Assembly (NCBI GenBank): GCA_014621425.1
Contig: JAANBB010000077.1
Coordinates: forward strand, 60,349 to 124,348
Length of the DNA stretch: 64,000 nucleotides
DNA from: Cylindrodendrum hubeiense
Lineage: Eukaryota > Ascomycota > Sordariomycetes > Hypocreales > Nectriaceae
Reading direction: 5' to 3'
A program made the translations under genes and the position numbers. The notes beneath the pieces are model-generated. The model searched no databases, was not told the origin of the DNA, and saw only the letters and a program-made list of their open reading frames with translations. Shown one piece after another: positions 1 through 11,468 of the stretch (the first letter of the stretch is position 1; each line of letters opens with the position of its first letter).

Positions 1-247
1 CTGAAGCATTTGATCACTTGCTCGATCCGGCGTTTAGCAAAGTGGGTTGAATTTAGCCCGTAGAGATAGATCACGCAGCTGAACAAGGAATTTAACCATA
101 AAGGAACAAATTATTACTAAATACTTGGCTGCCCTAACTTTTCAATCATACTGCTTCGTCATGAACGTATCGTGGTTCCACGATGGAAAGAAACTCATCG
201 CAACACATCAAATGCACTCTCATAAAATATTTCTCAGTCCAGCTTCT

Positions 248-2134
248 TCAAGTGCATTTTCCCTCATCGCCACACTTGCTAGCATATCTCAACCCATGAC
301 CAAACTTGAAGACCGGGTTGCGGGTGTCAAAGGGCACATCCTCCATGTTGTTCTCAACGGCCTCCATTGACCTAGGCAGGTCAAATGGCAACTTGCCCTC
401 AGGGCCACTCTCTCCCAGGATTACATCCAAGAAGGCCTCGGTGCTGCTGCCATAGCTGCCCAGCACGGCCGCGGCCTTCTCGACGATCTCTGGGATAACA
501 GCAGGCCTGTCCAGGATGATATCGACGATGGTGGGCACGGTGCTGTAAATCGCCGCCTGGCGCTTCTGCTCGGTGGCGTTGTACGCAAGTGAGCCGGCAT
601 TCATATTAGCCTCAAAGACTCCATATCGTGGTTCATAAGGTGCCGTGAGACGGAGAAAGGCATAATCAGCCTCCTCAGGAGTGTCAACAGTAGTGAGGTT
701 TCGGGTCTCAATGAAAGTGGCGTTGAAGCCCTCAACGTAGAACTTTGTCTTCTCAGGGAGGTTTGTCAGTGGTAGGATGTTATCCTTGTTGGTGAGCAGT
801 GTGTAGGACCGGCGTTGGGCATCTTCACCGAGGCGGACAAAGTAGTCGTTTCCAACGACTCTGGCCGCAGCCTCTGGGTCGACAAATGGGTTGTCGAAGA
901 GACCAAGAATAAACTTTTCCCGCAGCAACTTGCGGACTGACTGGTCGATGCGCGCCTCGGAGATGATACCGTCGTTGACGAGTTGAATAACAAGATCAGT
1001 ACGCTCCTCGCCACCAAATTGGTCGCAGCCGGCGTCGAGAATCTTGGCTGCTCGCTCTAAGCCAGAGAGGTGTTCGACTCCCCACGCTCGCGCCTCAAAA
1101 ATACCTCCGTCCATCTCAGCGTCAGTTATCAGGCCCCAGTCAGTAAGGACAACGCCTTCAAATCCAAGCTCCTCTTTCAGAAGACCTGTCACGATTCCCT
1201 TGTTGAAAGAGAAGCCAACCTCCTCATACTTGGTGCCGATGGGGCGAGAGTAGTATGGCATCATTTGCCTGGCACCGGCAGCAATTGCGGCCTTAAAGGG
1301 CGTCAAGAAATAGTCGAAGTTGTTTCCAGGATACGTTTGGTTCTTCCCGTAATTGAAGTGCGAGTCCTCGCCATTCTCAAGCGGGCCGCCGCCAGGGAAG
1401 TGCTTGGTGACAGTTGAGACGGAGTGGGGGCCGAGCACTTCTCCCTGGAATCCCTTGATGTATGCCACCAAGAGTTCACTAGTGAGGGTAGCATCTTCGC
1501 CCCAGGTACCCTTAATACGCGCCCAGCGAGGTTCAGTGGAGAGATCGACCTGGGGGTGAAGGGCAGCACGGAGGCCAACAGCGATGTATTCCTCGCGCGC
1601 AATCTCGGCGAACTTCTTGACGACTTCAGCGTCACGGAGCGCAGCCAGACCAAGGGACTCGGGCCATTGAGAGAAGACACCGGCTTGGAACCCGGTACCA
1701 ATGTGCTCAGTGAAACTATGGCGAGGGTCCGTGGAGAGGGTGACAGGGATGCCGAGACGAGTCTCAAGTGCGGTTTCTTGGATGAGGTTGGTGAACTCTG
1801 CAACTGCCTGGGCATCTTCAATGTCTGCAACAAGATTAAAGTGCGTCATGTACATTTCGCCGATGGCAACCTTGGTGCTGTTGTACCCGCTGCCCCCATC
1901 GAACAAAGTGTTGTTCTCTCCCACGAAGAGCATTTGCTGGAACATCTGACCAGCTTTCTCCTCCAGAGTCATGCGCCCAATGAGGTCTTCAACACGCTCA
2001 CTCACACAGTAAGATGAATTCCTGTAAATAGGAAGGGCTGTGTCCCGGCGATTCATCCAGTGAGGGCGGCGAGTAGCCCCCAAAGTGACTGAGGGCATAG
2101 CCGCGAGGGCCAATGTGAAAGCGGCAGTCCACAT
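248..2134 (-). CDS. Secreted glycoside hydrolase family 3 enzyme (beta-glucosidase/xylosidase-like)
   Basis: A single uninterrupted 628-residue frame. The first ~20 residues form a signal peptide (hydrophobic core, small residues before an LGA-type cleavage site), so the enzyme is probably exported. The GH3 barrel is recognisable from the MTLEEKAGQM stretch near residue 55, the KHFPGGG substrate-loop motif at about 244-250, and the VLTDWG motif whose Asp332 is the expected catalytic nucleophile. A second alpha/beta sandwich domain follows, with the LLTNKDNILPL segment and a C-terminal FGHGLRY motif typical of the family. GH3 enzymes release terminal glucose, xylose or GlcNAc; the substrate cannot be read from sequence alone. 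Several N-x-S/T sites fit secretion. The length is short for GH3 enzymes that carry a fibronectin-III tail, and no such tail is seen. It heads a block of transporters and a regulator on the opposite strand. Confidence 0.92.
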   Translation of the reverse strand: MWTAAFTLALAAMPSVTLGATRRPHWMNRRDTALPIYRNSSYCVSERVEDLIGRMTLEEKAGQMFQQMLFVGENNTLFDGGSGYNSTKVAIGEMYMTHFNLVADIEDAQAVAEFTNLIQETALETRLGIPVTLSTDPRHSFTEHIGTGFQAGVFSQWPESLGLAALRDAEVVKKFAEIAREEYIAVGLRAALHPQVDLSTEPRWARIKGTWGEDATLTSELLVAYIKGFQGEVLGPHSVSTVTKHFPGGGPLENGEDSHFNYGKNQTYPGNNFDYFLTPFKAAIAAGARQMMPYYSRPIGTKYEEVGFSFNKGIVTGLLKEELGFEGVVLTDWGLITDAEMDGGIFEARAWGVEHLSGLERAAKILDAGCDQFGGEERTDLVIQLVNDGIISEARIDQSVRKLLREKFILGLFDNPFVDPEAAARVVGNDYFVRLGEDAQRRSYTLLTNKDNILPLTNLPEKTKFYVEGFNATFIETRNLTTVDTPEEADYAFLRLTAPYEPRYGVFEANMNAGSLAYNATEQKRQAAIYSTVPTIVDIILDRPAVIPEIVEKAAAVLGSYGSSTEAFLDVILGESGPEGKLPFDLPRSMEAVENNMEDVPFDTRNPVFKFGHGLRYASKCGDEGKCT

Positions 2135-4236
2135 GATGATGGTGATGAGTTTAAAAGATTACCAATGAGAAAATCTTGGGGATTCAGATGCAGGTTTAGG
2201 CTGAGGATGCTCATATCAAAGGCTAATACAGGACGTGGGAACCCATCCTCCTTTTAAGTCAATCCTAACCCGCCTGTTCACCAAGCCATCTCATTCATTC
2301 AAACTTCCACGCACCATGACACTGAGCTTCTCAGAATCAAACCGCTCTCCAGATTTGCTCAAAGTCGGTGACAGGACCCGCATTCAGTGGCGACCACTTG
2401 ACGTGACGTCGGCCTTGTGTCGGCGCAAAGTTGCAGGGCCGGGCCACGAGGAAGGCATCGAAAGAAGCTAGAGCAACCGCGTTGCGGATCATACAATAGC
2501 ATGGGGTTGACTGACGTCTTGGACAGTTACCCGAATAACCCGAGGCTCTGGGAGGGGATTATTGGGTCTTTCCAGCTCATTTCATAGCTCGTGGAACGGA
2601 GTTCTAGTCTCTGCGAAACATTTCCACTCGATTTCGACTTGATTCACAGCGGGCAACTTCTGAAGCAGTAACAGCAATAGCTGCGGCACTTACAGCAGTT
2701 GATTCCAATTTGCAGGACAATCCCACAAATGTCCCAACACCATGTACAGCAAATGCCGATCCTCCAACGGTTAAAATAAGGATAGACTCATAGTCGTGGG
2801 GAACCCCTCCCGCCACTTCCCGACGTCGGCACCCTCGCCGGGAGAAGCAGACCAGGGTATCAATGCGGGGACCGGGTGGCTCTTAGCGAGGCCGTTGTCC
2901 ACAAAACAGACTCATGACACAGCCATGAAGCATCTTTCCCGCGGCCTTGCTCCCACATGGTGGGATGTTTCTCGGGTACGTGTGGGGTGAACAGTCGGGC
3001 CTACTGAGGGTGTAGCAGGGTTCGAGGGTGTGGAGACGTGAGGATCATGGTATACAGCATTGACGAAGCAGGATCCGGAGCCCAGGTGCGGGTGTTTTCC
3101 CCATGGGCACAGGCCATGACTGAGGAGAACCATGTAATGTGTGGGGTCCCGCATTGTTCATGAATCGCTTTGTATTGTATCGATGGGGTTACTTCGGATA
3201 ATGAAGCATCACGGGATGGTATCGTCGGACTTTCGTATTCGATCAACGCGTGTTGGATCCGCTGAATCACCTTGAACCACCCAGGACAAGTGCATCGGAC
3301 TCGGGCCTTTCCACGGACCCGCTAGCTTTCTGCCCAACTAACATGTTGGCGTCTCCTCCCGTCGTATTTGTTGTTGGTTGCTTCCCGTCGTCCTCCTCAA
3401 TCGGCTGTTCATCTCGGAAAAGAGAAATGTGGATACGGCCCGGGACGTGGTAAAAACTGCCGAATTCTCGGGGTTCGGCTCGGAGCCGGATTCGCACTCA
3501 GGCTTTGGAGGATTATAAAGCAGCAGCATCCCGCATTATTGCATGAAATCTAGCCGGAGTCAACTCATTGCTATGATCTGATCTAAAGTAGGTCAGATAG
3601 ATGATAGCGGTCATGCAACGGGATTCGATTGCGATCAGTCCCGAGCTCGTTCGTGGTTTTGATTTGGCACTCGGAAATAGTAGCCGGATTTTGTGCCGGG
3701 ATGTTGATCTTCTTGGCAGCTTCACGGCACTTGGAGGTATCAACAATTAGCCAAGTAGTGGATTTGGGTAGGTTTCCGCTCTCCAATTCTTCGATTTGGA
3801 GTAAAGAAATCGAATCAAGAAGGTCATCCCCCAAAAAGCAACCCTGATTGTTGGTTCTATTTCTGCATCTGGAAATTGCATACCAAACAGGCGGTCTTGC
3901 GCCTTTCAACTACAAGCAACTCGGCCCAGCTCCAAATTACTAAGGAATCTCCGCTCTCGGGAATAGCACACCCCACGGGTTACCGAAAGCAGTTGGTGCC
4001 GCCACTAACAATTGTTAACGAAAAATGGATATTAAGCGACGCCGTCGTCAAGAAAAGTTCGGGGGCTTTGGGGGTTTGGGGTAGCATTTGTTCTTCCAAC
4101 ACCACATTGCTGCCTGCTGCAGCTTGTCACGAAGCCCATTTATTACTGTTGGCCGTTTCCATGTGTTTTAATTCTTCTTGAATCTCTATTGCATTGCTCC
4201 CAAATACCGTCGCTGCTCCGGTCTCGGTGATCCACA
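2135..4236. other. Intergenic region between GH3 and the MCT-like carrier
   Basis: About 2.1 kb with no frame that looks like a protein. It holds the promoters of the two divergent neighbours. Short frames on both strands have mixed composition and no recognisable motifs. Confidence 0.6.
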
Positions 4237-5853
4237 ATGACAACCAAAACTTCATCCCCAACTCCCCACGGTCCAAGTGGGGGCTCCGAGAAGCACCACC
4301 CCGACCTCGAGAAGCAACAAGACGTGACAGAACCACCGTTGCCTTCCCCTAATTCCGGCCATGAGAATGATGACGACGATGTGCGAGACACATCAAACCC
4401 GCAAGACCAGGACCTGGAAAGGACGAACACTCTTGGCACGGTCCTGAGCCGGCTACGTTCGCGGCGAAGTGCCGTGATTGAACCGCCGCCTGATGGAGGG
4501 TTGAGAGCCTGGATGGTTGGTAAGCATGATGACTTCATAGACAATGAGGTATATTTACTAAATCATCACCATAGTGTTGAGCACGCATCTAGTGACGATG
4601 AATACTTGGTAGGTGGCTCTCCGAACACCCTTGGGGGAGTCTTTTCTAACGCTGCCCAGGGGTATCATTAATTCTTTTGGTGTCTTTCAGCCATATTACA
4701 TGGACTTGCTGGACCGTCCGCCTGAGGATATTTCCTGGATTGGCTCCTTTGAGGTTTTCCTCCTCTTCTTCATCGGCACCTTCGCCGGCCGTCTGACCGA
4801 TGCCGGCTATTTCCGCCCTCTATACGTCGTAGGCGTTCTACTCATCGCCCTGGGCATGTTTTCGACTTCCTTCTGCACCTCCTACTGGCAGTTCTTTCTC
4901 GCACAGGGCATCTGCGTGGGCCTCGGTAATGGCCTGCTCTTCTGCCCATGCATGGCCGTCACTTCAACCTACTTCGCGAAGAAGCGGTCACTTGCCTTTG
5001 GCCTCACCGCAGCAGGCAGCGCAACTGGTGGACTAATTTTCCCAAGCATGGTGAGGCAGTTGCTTCCCCAGGTTGGATTCGGTTGGACGATCCGGGCGAC
5101 AGCCTTCATCCAGCTCGGGACGCTCATCATAGCCGGCTTCTTCGTGAAGTCGCGAATCCCACCCCGCAGCACAGGGCCGCTAGTCGAGTGGGCAGCCTTT
5201 AAAGACTTGGAGTATACATTTTATGCAATCGGAGCTTTTATGGTAAGGAATTTATTTCCATCCATCTCAATCGTTGGCACTGACTGAGAGAACAGGCATT
5301 CTGGTCGACATACTTCGCCTTCCACTATCTTCCTGCATTCTCTCGCGATATTCTCGGCATGTCCTACTCCTCCTCGCTGGATCTCCTCCTAGTTCTCAAC
5401 GGTATCGGATTGCCTGGTCGGATTATTCCTGCATATATCGGCGATAAAGTTGGCCCCGTCAATGTGTACATGAGCTGCACACTGTTGGCGGGCTTGATCA
5501 TGTACTGCTGGTCCGCTGTAGATGCCGTGCCAGGTTTATACGTGTGGGCCTGTTTCTATGGAGTTGCAGTTGGTGGCGTCCAAAGTGTGTTCCCTGCCGG
5601 TCTGACGAGTCTCACGACAGATCCGCAGAAGCAGGGGACGCGGATGGGCATGGTCTTTACAATTGTGAGCTTTGCCACGTTGACGGGGTCTCCGATAGCT
5701 GGAGTAATCATCAGTTCCCAAGGCGGCAAATACATTGGCGCGCAAGTATTTTCAGGCACTTCAATGCTGGTGGCCATGGTATTCATTGGTGCGGCCAGGG
5801 TAGTCAAGACGCGAAAGACGGGGCTCGGCACTTTCGCGATGGCAAAGGTATAG
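4237..5853 (+). CDS. MFS transporter, monocarboxylate-transporter-like
   Basis: Four exons by inspection: 4237-4519, 4575-4609, about 4661-5242, and 5296-5853, giving about 485 residues. A hydrophilic acidic N-terminus ends in the PPPDGGLRAW motif that precedes helix 1 in fungal MCT-like carriers. The tiny second exon supplies the helix-1 segment VLSTHLVTMNTW, and exon 3 continues with the FGVFQPYYMDLL segment typical of the family. About 12 membrane helices follow, with a charged central loop (KSRIPPRSTGP). Members move monocarboxylates, riboflavin or related small acids across the plasma membrane; the substrate here is unknown. Odd: the join of exons 2 and 3 keeps frame only if the intron ends one base after the canonical CAG, inside a run of four G (4659-4662). 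This is an error, an unusual splice, or a real frameshift. The gene lies in a same-strand run with a second carrier and a regulator. Confidence 0.8.
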
Positions 5854-6502
5854 AATCCAGACGAATGTGGATTAATAGTAATAGCATGTACTCTATACTT
5901 TTACAGCGGTGAATCAAAAGCATACTGTTTATGTTACCTCAGTGGCAAAGATGGAAAGGTCTCGTAAGTGCCATACATGGGTGAGAGGGAGATGGCACAA
6001 TCATGAACCAGATCAAGTAGCAATTAAAGCAATCGACACACTTAAAAAACCGCGTAACGGAATCCTCAGAGCCGATCACCCAACGAGTGACACACCACCA
6101 GGTGTATACAATGAAACAGAGAGAGACCATGAGCTTTGCCTAAAATAACAGCCACCTTCTTTTGACCGGAATCCAATCGGGATGGTCCGGGGAACGGATT
6201 GGGTAAGTCTGGGGGCCCTTGCTTCTTCCCCCGCAGGGATAGGCTCTACCCCGGACTGCAATCGCCATCTCCAGTTTCCCCAGACACCGCCATGGCCGAG
6301 AATAGTCTATCTCAATGACGTGGTCATTCCGGGGTTGATTGATTGTAGGGAGAAGATGAGTTGGGACCGCTCTCTAGCCTGATGAGGTCCGAATACAAAA
6401 GCAACCTCCGTCCTAAGCCTTACTGAAGTGCGGATTTTACAGTCCTCGGCACTCTTACCACTTAACTTACCACAGAACCAAGTATTTGCTTCGCAGAACA
6501 CC
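5854..6502. other. Intergenic region between the two MFS genes
   Basis: About 650 bp, probably the terminator of the MCT-like gene and the promoter of the Dal5-like gene. No coding signal or repeat was seen. Confidence 0.5.
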
Positions 6503-8136
6503 ATGGGAGACGTTAAAAAGGCCGATTCCTTTGCTCGATCCTCCTTTCAGAAGGTCGCGGAGGTACCGAGGACAGACCAGCGATGCCACGCGGCGCATAC
6601 TATGCCCGAGTGTCTGAGCAGGCTGTCAACCGATGAATACAAAAAGCTGGGCAGAAAAGCTACGATAAAAATGGACTTGATCATCCTGCCGACACTGATG
6701 CTCATGTACATCCTCAACTACTTGGACAGAAACAACATTGCGTCGGCAAAATTGGCGGGTATCATGGAAGACCTCGATATGAACGCTACCGAGTACCAGA
6801 CTTGCGTGTCCATTCTCTTTGTAGGCTACAGTGCGTAACCCACATCATTTTGGCTTCGATTTATCAGTTTTCTAACTCGATTGGTGAATAGTTCTGATGC
6901 AGATTCCGTCCAACATGATGCTGGGAAAGATCAAACTCCCAGGCATCTATATCTGCAGTGCAATGGCTGTATGGGGCGTCATCTCTGCATCCCAGACGGT
7001 TGTCAAAAACTTCCCAGGTTTGGCCGTTTGCCGATTCTTTATCGGATTTGTTGAAGCCGTTTTCTTCCCGGGTGCGCTCTTCTACCTCTCATTGTTCTAC
7101 AACCGCAAGCAGTACGCATTTCGCGCCGCCCTTTTTTACTCCGGATCTCAACTCGGCAATGCTTTCGGCTCTCCCCTCGCAATCCCAATCCTTGAATTGG
7201 ATGGAAGATTTGGACTGGAGGGATGGAGGTGGGTATGTTCAATAACATTGCAATATTGCAGACTCCTCCCCAGATCCATGTCATTTTGGCTAACAGACCT
7301 TACAGCTCTTCTTGGTCGAGGGCGTTGTCACCATTGGTCTCGCTATTATCTTTGCATTTATCCTACCCAATTCACTGGCCGATATTCGAAGCTTGAATGA
7401 ATCCGAGCGAGAATGGATCAGATGGAACTACGAGGAAGATCTGGGTCAACAAGATGACCGAGCCGAGATCACAGCTACTCAGGGTTTCATGCTTGCCATT
7501 CAGGATCCCAAAACTTGGTTGATGATGGCAACCTTGTACTGTATTTTTGTTTCAGCCGGCGTCACGAATTTCTTCCCGCCTGTCGTTGCCACCCTTGGGT
7601 ATTCGCGAACCGTCACATTTTTGCTTACTGCGCCGCCGTTCGTTCTCTGCTGCTGCACCATAATCATCAATGGCTTTCACTCGGATAAGACTGGAGAGCG
7701 ATACTATCATATTATCTGCCCGTTGTGCATTACTCTAGTAGCAAACGTCATTGCAATCTCAACTCAAAATACGGGCGCGCGATACACCGCCATGATGCTC
7801 ATGCCAGCATCGTTCTACGCCGGCTCGACGGTGCTTCTTTCTTGGATCACAGGCACTATCAACCAGCCGGTGGCCAAACGAGCCACTGCAATCGCCATCA
7901 TCATTGCCTGCTGCAACACTCCAAATGTTTGGACGCCATATCTTTACAACGGTGCCCCGCGATATTTCGCTGCATTCACGGTCAATCTGGTTGCTGCTGG
8001 CGCAGCCATCATGTTCGCGACTATCACTCGACTCTATCTTAAGAAGCAAAACTGGAAGTTAGACAACGGAAAACCAGTTGGGAGGAGTGGTCCCACCGAA
8101 GCACAACAAGCCAGTGGATTCAGATACATGTTGTAG
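6503..8136 (+). CDS. MFS transporter, Dal5/allantoate-permease-like (anion:cation symporter family)
   Basis: Three exons: 6503-6830, 6892-7232 and 7306-8136, giving 499 residues with clean GT-AG joins. The start at 6503 has a strong context (ACACCATGG); an in-frame ATG 25 codons upstream (6428) is possible but weaker. The signature LNYLDRNNIASAKLAG sits in helix 1, and the first join rebuilds GYILMQIPSNMML, typical of the fungal ACS subfamily. The second join restores the WRWLFLVEG stretch after helix 6. About 12 helices, with a cytosolic loop carrying SEREWIRWNYEED. Relatives import allantoate, nicotinate, biotin precursors, dipeptides or other organic anions; the substrate is not predictable. 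It follows the MCT-like carrier on the same strand and precedes a Zn2Cys6 regulator, so coordinated nutrient uptake is a reasonable inference. Confidence 0.88.
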
Positions 8137-8589
8137 GACTTCCAATACCATCTGGAAATAAAGCCAACACCATGATACAAACAGGGCGGCAAAGTGGTCA
8201 AACATACGGTACATCCATAGAGACATGTTTGCTTTAAAGAGCTGTCTCGTTGTATCCTGTTTAATAAATGAGGGAATTGAGCCAAGCTATTGTATTCGGT
8301 CGCAAGGGTATCCATGAAATATGTATTAGTCCACATCATGCAGCTAAACTAGTCAATCCCCAGACTGACGTATGGCGTTGTTCCTCCAGCTATGGACTTT
8401 CCGCTACCCCGCAACACAAGGGCCGCTATGGGTCCTCCGAGCGACTGAAATCCGGGGTTTGGTCAGCAGTCTTGGACTTTTGCTTTTCACTTATCAACTT
8501 CCACTTCGGACTCTTCGTATTGTTGTAGATGCATGGTTAGATCGTGTTTTGGTTCCCCCGATTGGTGACCACCTTGCGAAGTTCGCATC
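8137..8589. other. Intergenic region before the Zn2Cys6 regulator
   Basis: About 450 bp. It contains the 3' end of the carrier gene and the promoter of the regulator. No coding signal was seen. Confidence 0.5.
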
Positions 8590-10714
8590 ATGGACAGACC
8601 AACAGAGGCCAGGCCGCCAGGTCCAACATTGACCATTGTACCATATCTTGGAAGTGGACAGACAGCGAGAAACAAGCGAAAAAGAAGGTGGACGCATGCC
8701 GAGAATACAAGCCCTAGTGCTCGCCTATCGAAAATCAGGAATGCATGTAACACTTGCAGAGAGTGAGAGTTTCCAGCTTGTAATCCTCAAACGATGTTCA
8801 CGTCTCAACACGACCACAGGAAAAAGACCCGATGTTCAGGTCATATGCCATGCCTCAGATGCCAACAACACGATCAGAGTTGCCAATATATGCCTACAGC
8901 TCCCCTTGGTCCCATAGAGGGACAGACGGGCATCTCCAATGCTGACACATCGATGTCTCTATCTATCACAGCATTTCCCGAGGAATCAAGGCGGCTACAT
9001 TCCAGTAGCTTAAATATAAGCCAATCAGATCTCCCATCGGTGAATGAATCGCCAGATGGAGTGATGAGTGAAGGTACAGCTACTAGGGCGCTTCAGGAGG
9101 ACCAATATGGCTACGTCCATGGTGGAGCATCAGAGTTTGCGTACTTGCAATATGCTAAACAGAGATTGGCAAGCATGCCATCTGTTTCGATACACTTTTA
9201 TGACTCTCCCTTGGAGAGATCGGAGAGGTTCGCTCCTATCCTTCCGCCCAAGTCAGTCGCCGATGACTTGATGCGATCATACTTTGACTTCGGGTTGACA
9301 ACATCACGTTTTGTTCATGAACCAGGTTTGAGGGAAGCATACGAGATACTGTACGGGAATCATAGTGGCAACGAAGAGCTTGGTTGGGATACTCTAGCCC
9401 TCGTTTACATGGTTTTGGCACTTGGATCCCACTATTCAAAACTCACAAATATGTTTTGCGGGTACGCCGCCAGGTTCGTGAATTCTAGAATACAAATTAT
9501 CCGAGCAGGTACTAACACAGGGTAGTATCCGCTTCTACCACATGGCACTCAAGCAGCTGGATCAAGAGTCTGGGCGAATCACATTTACTGCTCTGCAAGC
9601 TAGGCTACTTACCATACATTATCTTGTGCATCATTCTCGACTCCATGAAGCATGGTGCTCATTCGGAAGCCTCGTGCGTCAGGCACAAGCACTCGGGCTA
9701 CATCGTCGAGGTGCCATTCCTCCAAGAAGCTACATTACGCACGAATACCGAAAAAGGCTTTTCTGGACAATCTACATCAATGACCGACTGCTAAGCAGCG
9801 TCTTCGGTCGTCCTTGTGCCATTCATGATGATGATCTGGATCAGGATGAGTGCAGTCTAGTCAACGATGAAGATATCTCAGATACAGCATATGCTGTTAC
9901 AGAAAGTGGAGCTTTCTGCTCCGCCGCTGCCTTGATTCATTATGCTCGCCTTGCTCAAATACTCGGCAAGGTACTCCGTGAGCTTTATAGCCCGGCGGCC
10001 CGATTTCGCAGAATCGCCCGCCTACATGAATCTGCCATGGAGTTTGAGAAGGAGCTCACAAACTGGCAAGAAAATCTTCCACCTTATTTGAACTACGTTC
10101 TACTACCCCAGTCGGCGCTATCAGTCGTAACGCAGCGTCAAATGTGCACGCTGAAGTTGATGTTCGCTCACACAAGTCTGCTCCTCTATCGACCTTTCAT
10201 TCTTTACTCAATAGAATTGGATACAGGAGGTCAAACAAGTCTAGAGCAGTGGGTCAAACGATGTCATGACAAAGCTATCGAAGCTGCGAACATGGTTGTT
10301 TCCGAGTGTCACTACCTGTTGCAACAAGGTTTGTTTTCGAGAGTGTTTTGGATGGTAAACTATGTACAGTTTGCTTCCATAGGCACCCTTTTCATGTACT
10401 CACACATCTGGCCCGAGGCTGCGCATGTTCGAGGAGCAGCTGAAGGAGCACTTGGGGAGTTCTCGATTGGGGTCGAGGGTGACTTGCTCGGCCAACATTA
10501 TGTCGAAATTTTGTCTGAGCTGCGTGATATTACTGCACCAGCATCAGTATCCAATCCGACAGTCTCGGCGACAAGACCTGGGCATGATGAAGAAATACCA
10601 GCATTTGACATTTCATGGGCAGATATGAGCGGACCATGGTCGAATTTATTCTTCGACAACACAGCTCTAGGCAATTACATGGATGGAGAGACGATTTATG
10701 AAACGGACGGATAG
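8590..10714 (+). CDS. Zn2Cys6 fungal transcription factor
   Basis: Three exons: 8590-8762, 8820-9461 and 9526-10714 give about 667 residues. The Zn cluster is split by intron 1: NACNTCR in exon 1 joins EKKTRCSGHMPCLRC in exon 2, giving the canonical six cysteines at about 53, 56, 63, 69, 72 and 79. This fixes the ATG at 8590, preceded by a basic stretch (NKRKRR) that could be a nuclear localisation signal. Exon 2 ends in the start of the fungal_trans regulatory domain (DTLALVYMVLALGSHY), which continues in exon 3 (LVRQAQALGLHR; YRKRLFWTIYINDR). An alternative second intron (exon end 9477, next start 9521) also keeps frame. The regulator lies between two carriers and a dioxygenase-like gene, so it is a candidate local regulator. 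Ligand and target sites are unknown. Confidence 0.87.
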
Positions 10715-11468
10715 TTTCTATTGCAAGAATACGGGCTTTCTATTACTGAACCGGTTGGGGTGACATTTGAGAGCTAACCTACTTAAGCTTCTTTGCCACA
10801 AGCTCGCCAGCTTCGTAAGTCTGTGAATAGATGCAGCACCATCACCCTCTATCCAATTGTGGATTAATTAAGAGCTCTCCGATCATGAGCATCGGCAATT
10901 AAACACCAGCAATTCCATAGCCTCAGTTAGAAGTCAGTTGTCTTTTCTAGGAAGTACCTAAGGGCTGGCTGCCTAGGCAGCTCGTAAGCACTGCTTGATT
11001 AAGTGTGATGGCTATTTCCCGCGCCCATGAATCAATAAATGCTCTTCTCGGAAAACATCTTAGAAGTCAGATCTTCCCTCTGCTTCGGGAGCTGTTGTGT
11101 AGAGACCGAAAAAGGAAACTGATGTCTTCCCCGAGCCCCCACAGCTAATTTAGCTTGATGCGGCCCATCATCCGGGGAACACGGTCGATTGCCTAAAATG
11201 GAAATTTCCGTATTCCGGAAGAAATCGCTCTGCTCGGGTCTATTCGACCCACTCGGAGCCTATGACATGCATTGAGACAGTCTCTCGGTAGTTTGATCGT
11301 GTTAATGATGAGCCAAGTCACAAAATTACACGGCTATTTAAACCAGGGAGGTCAAGACGTAAAATGACAAACCCCACATCATAGCTTATCATCGGTACAC
11401 CGCTCAAACCCTCTGCTTTATATTAAATTAGCCCTCGAACAAGGACAACAAGCACCCCATCTACAATC
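10715..11468. other. Promoter region of the PhyH-like gene
   Basis: About 750 bp without coding signal. A TATTTAAA element at 11335-11342 lies about 130 bp before the next start codon. Confidence 0.45.
11335..11342 (+). promoter_or_regulatory. TATA-like element upstream of the PhyH-like gene
   Basis: TATTTAAA about 127 bp before the ATG at 11469, a plausible distance for a fungal TATA box followed by a leader. Motif only. Confidence 0.3.

Noticed and set aside
1424..2017. 197-codon plus-strand frame
   Set aside because: Antisense shadow of the GH3 gene; no motif and no independent start context.
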